From Bdellovibrio sp. UBA4095 (GTDB lineage Bacteria > Bdellovibrionota > Bdellovibrionia > Bdellovibrionales > Bdellovibrionaceae): DNA of 64,000 nt. Below the pieces are notes generated by a model. The model saw only the letters and a program-made list of their open reading frames with translations. It was not told the origin of the DNA and ran no database searches. Below are positions 36,210 through 44,859 of the stretch, in pieces. Both the position numbers and the translations under genes were made by a program. The stretch's first letter is position 1; each line of letters opens with the position of its first letter. The stretch spans positions 203,136-267,135 of the forward strand of contig DFXZ01000010.1 in NCBI GenBank assembly GCA_002381805.1, read 5' to 3'.

Positions 36210-36531
36210 AAAAAGCTCCTTCGATTTTCCAGTTATTTCCATTCAGACTCTGAGTCTTTTCGGATACTTCACCAAAAACAGCCTTTACTTCATAGCCAGG
36301 AGTTCCACCTGAAGTGGTTACCACTTCACCATAGATAAAGTCGGGCTCTTCTCTATTCAGAGCATCGATAGCGTCAGTCAAATTTGTGATACTGGATTCC
36401 AAAGAGCAAGATGTGAGAAATAGGAGCACCGAGAACGGCAGGAGAATTTTGATAAGTCCTGCTATCGTCCCAAAACGTGCCAGAAGTCCGAAATCAGCTT
36501 CTTCTGTGAAGCCACTCTTGATGCGATTCAT
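36202..36531 (-). CDS. Small lipoprotein heading the giant-adhesin operon
   Basis: About 109 residues from the ATG at 36531; the frame stays open to 36624 and the start lacks a clear ribosome binding site. A hydrophobic segment ends in a lipobox (LLPFSVLLFLTSC), followed by about 68 residues including YGEVVTTSGGTPGYEVKAVF. Its end overlaps the start of the 1319-residue surface protein, so the two are co-translated. It could help anchor or export the giant protein. No family recognised. Confidence 0.65.
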   Translation of the reverse strand: MNRIKSGFTEEADFGLLARFGTIAGLIKILLPFSVLLFLTSCSLESSITNLTDAIDALNREEPDFIYGEVVTTSGGTPGYEVKAVFGEVSEKTQSLNGNNWKIEGAFYE

Positions 36532-36723
36532 GAGTATGTTTTCGGTATTCTTGACCGTTTTCTTGACAATCCTAAGTATAATTCTAATTAGAACCCCTGG
36601 ATGGATTGTATCAAACTTGATCAAAGACGAGCTCGGGAAGCTGCTCGCATCAAATATATGATAAGAGCAACTCCCGGTCCGGACTGATGTTAACTTTTGG
36701 TTACAAAATTATAATCCTGAGAC

Positions 36724-37023
36724 TCACCGTTTAAGTTTCGATGGTGGCTGTTCATTATCCTCCATTCTCTTTCGTGGAGGTTTGCGTGGTTCACTTTCTT
36801 CCTGAGCATTCCAGTCGGCATTTTCTGTGTCACGATAAGAGAACTCTTTGATACGGTCTTGGGTTTCGCTTTCCCGGTAAGGACCTCGACCTTCGTGAGG
36901 ACCCGGTTTAAGATCCTTTTTCTCATTCCCGTAGGGACCTTTCTCATAGTAAAGATCAAGATTCATTTTCTCATCCATTGTATCTGGATGTGGGCGTTTT
37001 GTTTGCGGTGATCTTTTGGGCAT
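36724..37023 (-). CDS. Small highly charged protein
   Basis: 99 residues, preceded by GGGGAGGTTTT, an excellent ribosome binding site. The sequence is hydrophilic throughout with repeated Pro, Lys, Glu and Arg and no membrane segment. EKGPYGNEKK and HEGRGPYRESETQDRIKEF resemble the GRGPxxYxRSDERI leader that precedes BON domains in other proteins, but no BON domain follows. It is probably cytoplasmic and disordered. An overlapping frame (36690-36959) has no such start signal and is judged a shadow. Function unknown. Confidence 0.7.
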   Translation of the reverse strand: MPKRSPQTKRPHPDTMDEKMNLDLYYEKGPYGNEKKDLKPGPHEGRGPYRESETQDRIKEFSYRDTENADWNAQEESEPRKPPRKRMEDNEQPPSKLKR

Positions 37024-37134
37024 AAAACCTCCCCTTGCACCTCAGGTTGCAAAAAGAAAGCCTCTTCAAATCCTTTCAGTTCAAAGGCCGACTAGAGCAT
37101 GGGGCAAAAGTTCACATTTTTAAAGCACTTCGTC

Positions 37135-38253
37135 TTAGTTCAAAATTTTTTGCAATTGAACAGATTTCGCACCCTTTAGATATAAAATCTCAAACTCTTG
37201 AACTCTTGAAAGAATGTGGGCTCGCGCCTCTTCCACCGTTTTGAATGTTTCACCGGTCCGACGAAGCCCAAGTGCCTGCAACTGTTCCAAAATCAAAGCA
37301 GCTTCATTTCCAACAGTAATAACTTGCACACGTCCCTGTTCAAGCTCATCACCAAAAAGTTGCCAAATCAAATTTGCGACTGCACAGTGCGCAGATCGAC
37401 AGCTTTCTCCCAGTTCCAACATCGAACCAAGGACCAGCAAAATTCTCTTGTCGGAATAAAGTCCTCGCACTTTCCGCAAACCTATCATCATGCTTTCAGG
37501 ACTCGCGTTAAAGGCATCATCAATAGCTGTGACCCCGTTCCACTTAAGGATTTCGAAGCGTCGAGGCACTCCCCTAAAGGTCCGTATTGCCTTCTGAATC
37601 GACTCTGACGAAACACCCAAGGCATGACAGATGGCAACGGCAGCAGCAATATTAAGGCCTTTCTCTGAACTTTCCCAAGAACACGCGAATCGACACTCTG
37701 ATCCGGCGACTCTTAGTAAAACACTCTCTGACGACTCTTCTAAAAGCTGAATTTGGCAATGATCAGATCTTCCAAAGGTGAAGATCTTTTTTTTCGTTCG
37801 AAGTCCTTCATCGAGGATAAGCTTATCGTCTCCGGATATAACAAGAACTTCTGCCGTCGGCGATCGCAAGGCAGATAGCTTTTCAGTTCTCAAATTCTCT
37901 ATGGATCCAAACTCGCCGACATGGGCGGTTCCCAAGTTTAACAGAACCACCACCGATGGTTTAAGATAGCTAAGCGGGATCTCAAAATCATGGCGACGTC
38001 TTGCACCCATTTCAAAAACAGCGACCTTGGTGGCAAGAGGCATCGTTAACACCTGCGACGCCAATGCTATTTTGGTATTTTTATTTGCGGGACTCATAAA
38101 ACATTTGTCACCCCATACGGCAGTGAGAATCGCACCAGTCAGTTCCTTAACGCTTGTTTTACCAGCGCTCCCGGTCACGACAACGACGGGAATATCCAAT
38201 TCATTACGTCGATGGCGAGCAGCCTCATAGGTGAACTGACGCAAATCCAACAT
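37135..38253 (-). CDS. MurF-like Mur ligase lacking the N-terminal domain
   Basis: 372 residues; MurF is usually about 450. The P-loop GSAGKTS sits at residues 28-34 rather than about 110, so the N-terminal nucleotide-sugar-binding domain is absent. The central domain is otherwise intact: PANKNTKIALASQVL, FEMGARRRHDFEI, LNLGTAHVGEFGS and LRTEKLSA (Lys expected to be carbamylated). The C-terminal Mur ligase domain includes FNASPESM and LGSMLELGE. Such enzymes form an amide bond from ATP, a carboxylate and an amine. Without the sugar-nucleotide domain the substrate is probably not UDP-MurNAc-peptide. Three bases separate it from the GCS2-like gene. Confidence 0.85.
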   Translation of the reverse strand: MLDLRQFTYEAARHRRNELDIPVVVVTGSAGKTSVKELTGAILTAVWGDKCFMSPANKNTKIALASQVLTMPLATKVAVFEMGARRRHDFEIPLSYLKPSVVVLLNLGTAHVGEFGSIENLRTEKLSALRSPTAEVLVISGDDKLILDEGLRTKKKIFTFGRSDHCQIQLLEESSESVLLRVAGSECRFACSWESSEKGLNIAAAVAICHALGVSSESIQKAIRTFRGVPRRFEILKWNGVTAIDDAFNASPESMMIGLRKVRGLYSDKRILLVLGSMLELGESCRSAHCAVANLIWQLFGDELEQGRVQVITVGNEAALILEQLQALGLRRTGETFKTVEEARAHILSRVQEFEILYLKGAKSVQLQKILN

Positions 38254-38255
38254 AT

Positions 38256-39353
38256 CTATACCTGAAACTGTCTGGTTCGGAGGACGTCGGCAAGGGACCC
38301 CCGCTTATACACCTCAATCATGTCATCTGCTGGAGTTCTTCCTGTTCGGACTCGTTCCTTGAAAACGTTCAGCGCCGAAGGATCAAAGCCCCAACTCTGC
38401 AAGACCCTAGGAGCATTTTCCAATAATTCGGAGGCTCTTTCTGTCATATCTTCTGCCTGCAATCCATAACGTGCCACTTGGCCTAAGTCATAAATTCTTG
38501 TCTGCTTTGAAGCCCTTTTCTGCAAACTATCATCCAACAGTAAGGTCAAAAAGCTTAAGAACTGTGCTTCTATTTCTAACAGTGAATTCGGCATGTCGAA
38601 AACTTTAAATTCATAGCGGTTTTTCTCGGTCGGATGAAATTCAATGGCCGGCGCAATATAGCTGCGCTTATGCATTCTAAAGCTCTTACCAAAGCCGTCC
38701 CGCAAGCCCCAAAGTGAACCATCACAAAAAGGTGAAGCTACGCTAAGTGCAGAAAGTGCCGGACCATAATAGTTTATTTTAGCCTCGAAATCCTGATCAC
38801 ACACCTGCGCTGCTAACGAATCTGGAAGACTTAAGTTAATATCCGGTCCATAGGTCGTCATAACTTCCATAGACCATTGCCAATAATCATGACGTCGCTT
38901 GTTTTGTGGACCGGAAAATTGACTGTGAAGTGGATGGTGAGACAAACAAACCAGATCGTATCCATTGCGGTTCATCTCGGCACGCAGTCGGGAATAAAGG
39001 ACTCGTTGCACTTCCAAAACGTGTCCCAAGCTTTCACAAACAGGTGTACGGATTTCCACACCCTTGGGCAAAATTTCTTTCGCGCCATGATCCATATCGG
39101 GAAGGTGATACCCTTCTACCACAAAAGGTAAGAGCTTTGTTTGAGGAGGCTCTAAATCCAATCCTTCACAGGAGGGGATTCCATCCAAAGGCACGCGCTC
39201 AAAAATATCATTCAAGGTCTCGAATGTAAGATCATGGTGCCAAAGAGGTTTAAGGGATCCCTCTTGAACAACAAGATACTCAGACTCCAATCCAAATCGA
39301 AACTCTTTCGCTAGCTTTTTTTTTGCCTCGTCAGCAATTTGCTGAAAATTCAT
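38256..39353 (-). CDS. Glutamate-cysteine ligase family 2 (GCS2/YbdK-like) protein
   Basis: 365 residues, normal for the family, with AAAGGATAATCT before the ATG. FRFGLESEYLV is the metal-binding Glu-x-Glu motif of the glutamine-synthetase-like fold. GVEIRTPVCES, SHHPLHS, GPALSALSVASPFCDGSLWG and YEFKVFDMPNSL follow as in carboxylate-amine ligases of the YbdK class. These enzymes activate a carboxylate, often the gamma-carboxyl of Glu, as acyl phosphate and join it to an amine. The operon places a MurF-like ligase directly after it, suggesting two consecutive amide-bond steps. True glutathione synthesis would need a GshB-type partner, which is not here. Confidence 0.82.
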   Translation of the reverse strand: MNFQQIADEAKKKLAKEFRFGLESEYLVVQEGSLKPLWHHDLTFETLNDIFERVPLDGIPSCEGLDLEPPQTKLLPFVVEGYHLPDMDHGAKEILPKGVEIRTPVCESLGHVLEVQRVLYSRLRAEMNRNGYDLVCLSHHPLHSQFSGPQNKRRHDYWQWSMEVMTTYGPDINLSLPDSLAAQVCDQDFEAKINYYGPALSALSVASPFCDGSLWGLRDGFGKSFRMHKRSYIAPAIEFHPTEKNRYEFKVFDMPNSLLEIEAQFLSFLTLLLDDSLQKRASKQTRIYDLGQVARYGLQAEDMTERASELLENAPRVLQSWGFDPSALNVFKERVRTGRTPADDMIEVYKRGSLADVLRTRQFQV

Positions 39354-39363
39354 AGATTATCCT

Positions 39364-39858
39364 TTACGGTCGTTTTTTGAACCGCAGGTAGGGTTGAAAA
39401 AAAATCAAAATTCCAGAGATCAGCAGAAAAAGTACGCCGATGGCGCTGGGTAAAAAAACTCCATAGCGGATCCAGGGACCGAAGAAGGCTCCTTCATGCA
39501 AAGCAATCAGTAAAGGAAAACGTCGCGGTCCATTTCCGGTGACAGCGCCGCTGGCTCCATCGATTTGAATTTCCCAATAGTTCTTCGAGCGCACACGGAT
39601 GGTGCCACTGGAGGGTCGAATATCTATCTGCGAAACATCATCCCAACTAGCAACCTTTGCTTCAGGTATGGATTGGGCCGCAACAAGAACCTGTTCGAAA
39701 GAAATTTTGAGTTCGCTTGATAGCTTCGGATAGGAAGGCTGCACCCAGGAATTAAAGCCTCGAGTCGCCAGAGTGATTCCTGTCACTAAGGTGATAAGAA
39801 ATGGTATGGCTATTAACAAAGATATCCAGCGATGGAGTTTACGAAAAATTCTGAGCAT
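39364..39858 (-). CDS. PepSY-domain membrane protein
   Basis: 164 residues. The first helix MLRIFRKLHRWISLLIAIPFLITLVTGI (quoted here in two parts: LRKLHRW-type start and a hydrophobic run) is typical of PepSY-associated membrane proteins. A periplasmic PepSY-like segment follows (about 50-115, ending WEIQIDGASGAVTGNG), then LHEGAFFGPW and a C-terminal helix. Related proteins take part in iron-siderophore reduction or peptidase inhibition. It ends ten bases before the GCS2-like gene and is probably the first gene of that operon, which hints at a membrane or metal link for the ligase product. Confidence 0.82.
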   Translation of the reverse strand: MLRIFRKLHRWISLLIAIPFLITLVTGITLATRGFNSWVQPSYPKLSSELKISFEQVLVAAQSIPEAKVASWDDVSQIDIRPSSGTIRVRSKNYWEIQIDGASGAVTGNGPRRFPLLIALHEGAFFGPWIRYGVFLPSAIGVLFLLISGILIFFQPYLRFKKRP

Positions 39859-39984
39859 TCCTGGGTAAGTAGCCTAGTCTTAGAACAACTTTGAGCTATT
39901 TCAAGAAAATCCAAACAGATGAAAACCAACTGAGCAATTGTGATCTCCGCCATAGGTGGAGGTATCTCAATTAATATTCACTTA

Positions 39985-40026
39985 CTCACTTTCAAGATCG
40001 GGCCATTGCATATTTTTGAAAGTGAG
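39985..40026. repeat. 11-bp perfect inverted repeat upstream of the cupredoxin gene
   Basis: CTCACTTTCAA (39985-39995) and TTGAAAGTGAG (40016-40026) are exact inverted copies with a 20-base spacer. The spacing between arm centres (31 bases, about three helical turns) would suit two dimeric half-operators on the same DNA face, or a long stem-loop in the leader. It lies 57 bases upstream of the start at 40083. Confidence 0.5.
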
Positions 40027-40082
40027 CTTAGCTCCATGACCGTCACAATCGTGTGGCATTAGACAATATTCCCGGAGGAATT

Positions 40083-40607
40083 ATGAAATCTCTCATCACT
40101 AGAATCGCCTTTTGCACGAGTCTTTTTATTACAGCCACTTTCACCTTAAGCACGGGTTGGGCGTCTGAACACGAACATCAGAAGCCGCTCATTAAGATCA
40201 AAGTACTACTAACTGAAATGAGCTTCCAAGTTGAAGGACTGCCAGAAGGAGCGCCTTTGGTTTTGCAAGCGGGCGAAAGATATAAACTTATTTTTGAAAA
40301 TGTTGGCGTCGTTATGCATGAGGTTTTATTGGGTCGAGGTTTGATCTCAAACCATGGCGATCATAACTATCAGGAGCACATGCTCGCAGATACTCCACTG
40401 ATTCTGACTGGCTCATCTATTGTTGACGGGAAAAAAAGAATTTTCGCTGTCGACGTCAATGGCTTTGAAGAGTTTGAACTTGATCCCGGCCTTCGCCTTT
40501 CGCTCTTGGTCTCAATTCCAGAAACGGCGCGTGGCGTATGGGAACTTGGCTGTTTCGCAGCTGGCCATCATGAAGCTGGAATGTTCTTGCCGGTTCTAGT
40601 CCAGTAG
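40083..40607 (+). CDS. Exported cupredoxin-like blue copper protein
   Basis: 174 residues from the ATG at 40083, which has GGAGG five bases before it. Signal peptide (SLFITATFTLSTGWA), then a His-rich start HEHQK. The type 1 copper ligands are visible: His in VVMHEVLLG (about 80), then Cys, His and Met in LGCFAAGHHEAGM at the C-terminus. The fold is plastocyanin/azurin-like. A periplasmic electron carrier role, perhaps to the NirK encoded at 46.6 kb, fits the position next to the denitrification genes. No other gene precedes it in the transcript. Confidence 0.83.
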   Translation: MKSLITRIAFCTSLFITATFTLSTGWASEHEHQKPLIKIKVLLTEMSFQVEGLPEGAPLVLQAGERYKLIFENVGVVMHEVLLGRGLISNHGDHNYQEHMLADTPLILTGSSIVDGKKRIFAVDVNGFEEFELDPGLRLSLLVSIPETARGVWELGCFAAGHHEAGMFLPVLVQ

Positions 40608-40673
40608 GTCTAACTGAAGTCTCCAAACTTAGAAAAAACTAGGTTAGACTGGTCCCACTTTTAGGAGATATGG

Positions 40674-41324
40674 ATGAAAAATCGCCCAACGGATAACTGC
40701 CCCATCTGTGCCACACAAGAAGAAAAAGTGATCGGAAAGATCTTGGGAGTTATCCAAAAGCGCAATTATCCCAAAAACAGTCTTATCTTCAAACAAGAGG
40801 AGGAGTCACATGGACTCTTCCTCGTTTCTAAGGGCTCTATTAAAATTTCCAAAATTTCACCTGCTGGAAAAGAAATCGTCCTGCAGATGGTCGGACCCGG
40901 GCAGACTTTTGGCGAAGGTAGTTTGCTAGGTCAAGCTAAGCAACCCGATACGGCGAGTGCTGCTGAAGCGACAGAGCTGTTTTATCTTCCAAAAAGAGAG
41001 TTCCAAGGAATCCTTGCCGAGAACCCTTCGCTCTATCAGTCTGTTGTCGAATCCCTCATACGTTGGATGGACAATCTGAATTCCGTGATTGAAAACATCA
41101 ACACCCCGTCCGCCAAGGACCGCGTGTGGCTTTATCTTGAACGTCTGCAAGAACAGCAACAAAAACCCATTATTCAGCTGAACGGCAAAAAGCACGACGT
41201 CGCCTTGATGCTGGGCCTTCGTCCTGAAACTTTCTCAAGAGCACTTTCTGATCTTGAATCCGAAGGCCTTATCAACATGAATCACAAACAGATTCAGATT
41301 CTGCAGAAAAAATCAAACGACTAA
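40674..41324 (+). CDS. Crp/Fnr-family transcription regulator
   Basis: 216 residues, with TTAGGAGATATGG before the ATG. Cyclic-nucleotide-type beta barrel at about 20-125 (FKQEEESHGLFLVSKGSIKI; VGPGQTFGEGSLLG), long dimer helix, then a winged helix with recognition helix RPETFSRALSDLESEGLI. The N-terminus has only two Cys (NCPIC); Fnr needs three in that region plus one more, so a [4Fe-4S] sensor is doubtful and a NO- or redox-sensing DNR type is possible. It is close to several TTGAT-N4-ATCAA sites and may bind them. Confidence 0.88.
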   Translation: MKNRPTDNCPICATQEEKVIGKILGVIQKRNYPKNSLIFKQEEESHGLFLVSKGSIKISKISPAGKEIVLQMVGPGQTFGEGSLLGQAKQPDTASAAEATELFYLPKREFQGILAENPSLYQSVVESLIRWMDNLNSVIENINTPSAKDRVWLYLERLQEQQQKPIIQLNGKKHDVALMLGLRPETFSRALSDLESEGLINMNHKQIQILQKKSND

Positions 41325-41329
41325 ATGTA

Positions 41330-41343
41330 GTGACCGAGGTCAT
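41330..41343. promoter_or_regulatory. Possible degenerate Fnr/DNR box upstream of nrdG
   Basis: GTGAC-CGAG-GTCAT is a near-palindrome with the spacing of TTGAT-N4-ATCAA. A good -10 element, GATAAT, lies at 41371-41376. The box deviates from consensus at four or more positions, so binding is uncertain. Confidence 0.35.
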
Positions 41344-41407
41344 CTTTTCACACAATCCGTAGTGCCTCTCGATAATCATTAGCTATCCTTTCTCTGAAGG
41401 GGTCGCT

Positions 41408-41875
41408 ATGAACATCTACAAGTACGACATCGTTTTCCAAGAAGTGCCTGACCATATCTCTCTGGCTTTTTATGTCTGTGGCTGTCCCCTGAAATGTCCC
41501 GGATGCCATTCCCCCGAGCTCTGGACTGAAAAAAATGGAACTCGCCTGACCGACGACCTCTTCGATAGCTGCTTAGATCGGTATGCAGGGAAAATCAGCT
41601 GCGTCCTTTTTATGGGTGGAGAGTGGCATGAAGCTGAGCTTATTCGATTTCTTCGGAAAGCCCAAGATCGAGGTTTAGAAACCGCCCTCTACACAGGTCT
41701 GGAGTCCGTCTCGCGTGAACTCGAGCAAAGCCTGCGATTTCTTAAAACGGGTCCTTGGCGCTATCAATTGGGTGGGCTTGCTTCCCCAGGCACCAACCAG
41801 GTTTTTCGCGACCTTAAACACAACTTAAAACTTAACCACTTATTCCATTCACAAAACAACGAGGAGACAACATGA
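41408..41875 (+). CDS. nrdG: Anaerobic ribonucleotide reductase activating enzyme
   Basis: 155 residues. Radical-SAM cluster motif CGCPLKCPGC (C-x3-C-x2-C) at about 26-33, followed by HSPELW, all hallmark NrdG features. FMGGEWHEAELIRFL is the SAM-binding GGE motif. NrdG uses S-adenosylmethionine to generate the glycyl radical on NrdD. The stop overlaps the nrdD start (41872-41875), so the two are translationally coupled. Works only without oxygen, so this bacterium can make DNA precursors anaerobically. Confidence 0.94.
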   Translation: MNIYKYDIVFQEVPDHISLAFYVCGCPLKCPGCHSPELWTEKNGTRLTDDLFDSCLDRYAGKISCVLFMGGEWHEAELIRFLRKAQDRGLETALYTGLESVSRELEQSLRFLKTGPWRYQLGGLASPGTNQVFRDLKHNLKLNHLFHSQNNEETT

Positions 41876-43779
41876 TTCGACTAACGCAGGAACAAATTCA
41901 AAAAAAAATTAACTTCATCGATTCTTATAAATCGGCCCAAAATGCAGCCGAAGGGTCGAAACTGGATGCTAATGCCAACGTGACACATAAAAACATTGCA
42001 ACGCTTGAATCAGAGATCAACAAGGACATTAATATCCAAATCAATCGAGCACTGGTTGCCCGCAAAATCGAAAGTCTCTTTGGATCAGACCTAGCCAAAG
42101 AATACGTTCGCCAGATTGAAGATCACGAAATCTATGTTCATGACGAAACCTCACTGAAACCCTACTGCGCTTCAATATCGATGTATCCTCTGCTACTCGA
42201 AGGACTTAAAGGATTGGGCGGAGAATCCAAAGCCCCTCGACATCTTGAAAGTTTCTGTGGTTGCTTTGTCAACTTGGTCTTTGCTATATCCTCGCAATTT
42301 GCCGGAGCGGTCGCGACCGTTGAATGGCTTATGTATTTTGATCACTTTGCTCGCAAAGACTACGGTGACGACTATCTGAAAAACCATGGACCGACTATTA
42401 ATAATCACCTTCAGCATGTTGTCTATGCCTTGAATCAACCTGCAGCGGCTCGAGGATACCAATCAGTTTTCTGGAATATTTCCGCATATGATCAGTTCTA
42501 TTTCGATTCTTTATTCGGAGACTTTGTATTTCCTGATGGCACTCGTCCTGAATGGAAAAGCGTTGAAAAACTGCAAGAACACTTCATGAGTTGGTTTAAT
42601 CAAGAACGCAAAACCGCAATCCTGACTTTTCCAGTCGTCACTGCAGCGATGCTTATCAGCAAACAAGATGGACCTAAAGATCAAAGATTCGCCCAAATGT
42701 GCGCGCGAGAACTCAGTGAAGGCAACAGCTTCTTTATGTATATGAGCGAGTCCGCCGACAGCCTTGCCAGTTGCTGTCGTCTTCGCAACGAAATTTCCGA
42801 CAACACTTTCAGCTACTCACTAGGCGCCGGTGGAGTCGCCACTGGTTCCATCAATGTGATCACAATAAATATGAATCGCTTGGTTCAGAAAAACCTGTCC
42901 CTTGAGGAAATGGTTGCCAAAGTTCAGAAATATCAGGTCGCGTATCGGCACTTGATGCAAGAATATTATGAAGCCAACCTTTTGACTGCTTACAGTGCGG
43001 GATTTATTTCTCTTGATAAACAATTCCTCACCATCGGAATTAATGGCATGGTTGAGGCGGCCGAATACTTGGGAATAGAGGCCACCAACAGCCAAGAATA
43101 CAAAGACTTCGTTCGCTCACAACTGAAGGTCATTTACGACGCCAACAAAAGAGCTAAAAAAGATTACGGCTATATGTTCAATACGGAATTTGTACCGGCC
43201 GAAAATCTGGGTGTTAAAAATGCTCGCTGGGATCTTAAGGATGGTCTGCAAGTTCCCCGTGACTGCTACAATTCGTATTTCTATGTTGTCGAAAATGATG
43301 ACGTCAATTCATTGGATAAAATGGTTCTGCATGGAGAAGAAATGATGCAGTACTTAGACGGAGGCTCCGCACTGCATCTTAACTTGGAGGAAAAGCTTAC
43401 TTCAGAAGGATTCTTAAAGCTGATCCAAGCCGCGGCGATTTCAGGTTGCAACTATTGGTGCGTCAACATCAAGATCACCATTTGTAACGAGTGCGAATTT
43501 ATCGACAAACGGACTCAATACAAATGCGCCAGCTGCGGCAGTGAAAATGTCGACCACGCAACTCGAGTGATCGGCTATCTAAAAAGAATCTCTGCCTTTA
43601 GCCAGGCTCGCCAGAAAGAAGCTGCGAAACGATTTTATCACCCTACTCCTTCTTCACTTGGCAAATCCTTGGAAGGAAGACCCAACCCCAAATTAGCAGC
43701 CCCAGGATCCATGTATACGCCGCATAGATCAGATGGGACTGATAAATATGCGGAGCAAAGCCAGCCGATAAACGTGTAA
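41872..43779 (+). CDS. nrdD: Anaerobic (class III) ribonucleoside-triphosphate reductase
   Basis: 635 residues. The usual N-terminal ATP-cone is missing: the catalytic body starts within the first 80 residues (IDKDI-like region, EIYVHDETSLKPYCASIS). ESFCGCFVNLVFAISSQFAG and the C-terminal zinc-binding Cys set (ICNECEFIDK, CASCGS) are typical. The glycyl-radical site is RVIGYLKRI near residue 572. NrdD proteins usually end soon after this point; here about 45 further residues (from TPSSLGK) are read from DNA that is antisense to the C-terminus of NnrS, giving a 137-base convergent overlap. Those residues are probably a stop-codon-loss extension. Confidence 0.93.
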   Translation: MIRLTQEQIQKKINFIDSYKSAQNAAEGSKLDANANVTHKNIATLESEINKDINIQINRALVARKIESLFGSDLAKEYVRQIEDHEIYVHDETSLKPYCASISMYPLLLEGLKGLGGESKAPRHLESFCGCFVNLVFAISSQFAGAVATVEWLMYFDHFARKDYGDDYLKNHGPTINNHLQHVVYALNQPAAARGYQSVFWNISAYDQFYFDSLFGDFVFPDGTRPEWKSVEKLQEHFMSWFNQERKTAILTFPVVTAAMLISKQDGPKDQRFAQMCARELSEGNSFFMYMSESADSLASCCRLRNEISDNTFSYSLGAGGVATGSINVITINMNRLVQKNLSLEEMVAKVQKYQVAYRHLMQEYYEANLLTAYSAGFISLDKQFLTIGINGMVEAAEYLGIEATNSQEYKDFVRSQLKVIYDANKRAKKDYGYMFNTEFVPAENLGVKNARWDLKDGLQVPRDCYNSYFYVVENDDVNSLDKMVLHGEEMMQYLDGGSALHLNLEEKLTSEGFLKLIQAAAISGCNYWCVNIKITICNECEFIDKRTQYKCASCGSENVDHATRVIGYLKRISAFSQARQKEAAKRFYHPTPSSLGKSLEGRPNPKLAAPGSMYTPHRSDGTDKYAEQSQPINV

Positions 43780-44782
43780 GCCCCGCAAAGAAAATCAAAA
43801 AAGCTCCAAGGCCCAGCGCCTTGGAGTTCTTTTCCAACGTCATCTCGTGATGACCGTGCGAAAGACCGACCCGCACAGCAATCATAAATGTCATAAGCGC
43901 CAATCCCGAAGTAAAGATGACATGCAAAAGATGTATACGAAAACCAGGCAACACCACTAATCCCCACTGACCAAGTACCAAACTCCAAGTTGCAACCCAC
44001 AATCCCCAAGTCTGAAAGGCTCTTCGCTTTGGAAGTTTATGAACATTCCAATACTGTAGAGAAAGAATGCTAATGACTAAAGCCCGAAGCAACTGTCCTC
44101 CCGTAAAACTAAGCCATACTTCGATGACGTAGCTTAAGACAAAAAACAACGCCAAGGCCGCAAACTTCAGCACACTGCTGTTTGAAGATTTCTTTAGCTC
44201 TGTCGGAAGCGGTGCCCAGCCAAGCAGAGCTGGAATCAAGCGACTACCAACCCCAAGGACTAAACTCAATATATAGGTCTGCAAAAAAAGAAGACGCCCA
44301 AAGGTATATAGCGATGCCGGAACATCAAAAAACTGCCCCAAAGCCATTAACACACTTCCCGCCAAACCAGACAGAACGCCAAAACCGACGAAAATAAAAG
44401 CATCGGGTGGGTTGCTCGTGCGAGTTAGAAAACGCCGAAAAAGATAGACAGCCAAAAATGCAAAAATGCAAATTACGACAATAAAAAACGGTGTCTTGGT
44501 TGGAAATACCAGGCTTAGAAAAAGAGCTCCTATCAGAGCTCCTGCCGTCACATGCTCCCAAAGACTGGGACCAAAGCTTGAAGTGAATCGAGGTGCCGCC
44601 GTCATCAGAAAGCCACAAACAAAGCAGAGGAAAAAGCCTCCCATCATAATTTCAGGATGATTCAGTCCAGGATATTGAACGAGACTCCAAGGAAACAGAA
44701 TCCAGAGCAATACCCCCCAAATCCCTAAAATCCAGCCAGCGGGAAAAAAGTATCTGTATGCGTCGATTTGATCAGCTCTCAT
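43643..44782 (-). CDS. nnrS: NnrS-family haem/copper membrane protein
   Basis: About 379 residues from the ATG at 44782 (GGTGGGGCTTTAT upstream); a frame extension to 44842 would run into the Fnr box. Twelve hydrophobic helices. FFPAGWILGIWGVLLW, HPEIMMGGFFLCFVCGFLMT and the tail motifs HVIFTSGLALMTFMIAVRVGLSHGH are characteristic of NnrS, with conserved His in helices. NnrS proteins protect cells against nitrosative stress during NO respiration. It is expressed divergently from the second crp gene across two Fnr-type boxes. Its 3' end overlaps that of nrdD. Confidence 0.9.
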   Translation of the reverse strand: MRADQIDAYRYFFPAGWILGIWGVLLWILFPWSLVQYPGLNHPEIMMGGFFLCFVCGFLMTAAPRFTSSFGPSLWEHVTAGALIGALFLSLVFPTKTPFFIVVICIFAFLAVYLFRRFLTRTSNPPDAFIFVGFGVLSGLAGSVLMALGQFFDVPASLYTFGRLLFLQTYILSLVLGVGSRLIPALLGWAPLPTELKKSSNSSVLKFAALALFFVLSYVIEVWLSFTGGQLLRALVISILSLQYWNVHKLPKRRAFQTWGLWVATWSLVLGQWGLVVLPGFRIHLLHVIFTSGLALMTFMIAVRVGLSHGHHEMTLEKNSKALGLGAFLIFFAGLTRLSAGFAPHIYQSHLIYAAYTWILGLLIWGWVFLPRICQVKKE

Positions 44783-44832
44783 ATAAAGCCCCACCTTCGG
44801 TCCCATACTGGACCGCGGACACCTAAAATTCA

Positions 44833-44846
44833 ATGATCGCAATCAA
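44833..44846 (-). promoter_or_regulatory. Fnr/DNR-type box for nnrS
   Basis: ATGAT-CGCA-ATCAA matches TTGAT-N4-ATCAA at nine of ten positions. It lies 51-64 bases upstream of the nnrS start at 44782. A weak -10 (CAGTAT) lies 32 bases downstream of the box centre, as expected for an activator at -41.5. Confidence 0.7.
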
Positions 44847-44859
44847 AAAGTGACATTTC

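Noticed and set aside
36690..36959. 89-residue minus-strand reading frame
   Set aside because: It overlaps the 99-residue frame that has an excellent ribosome binding site; this one has none and a poor composition.
40608..40649. GTCTAAC / GTTAGAC repeat between the cupredoxin and the Crp/Fnr gene
   Set aside because: Short arms, wide spacing and no U-run; not convincing as terminator or operator.
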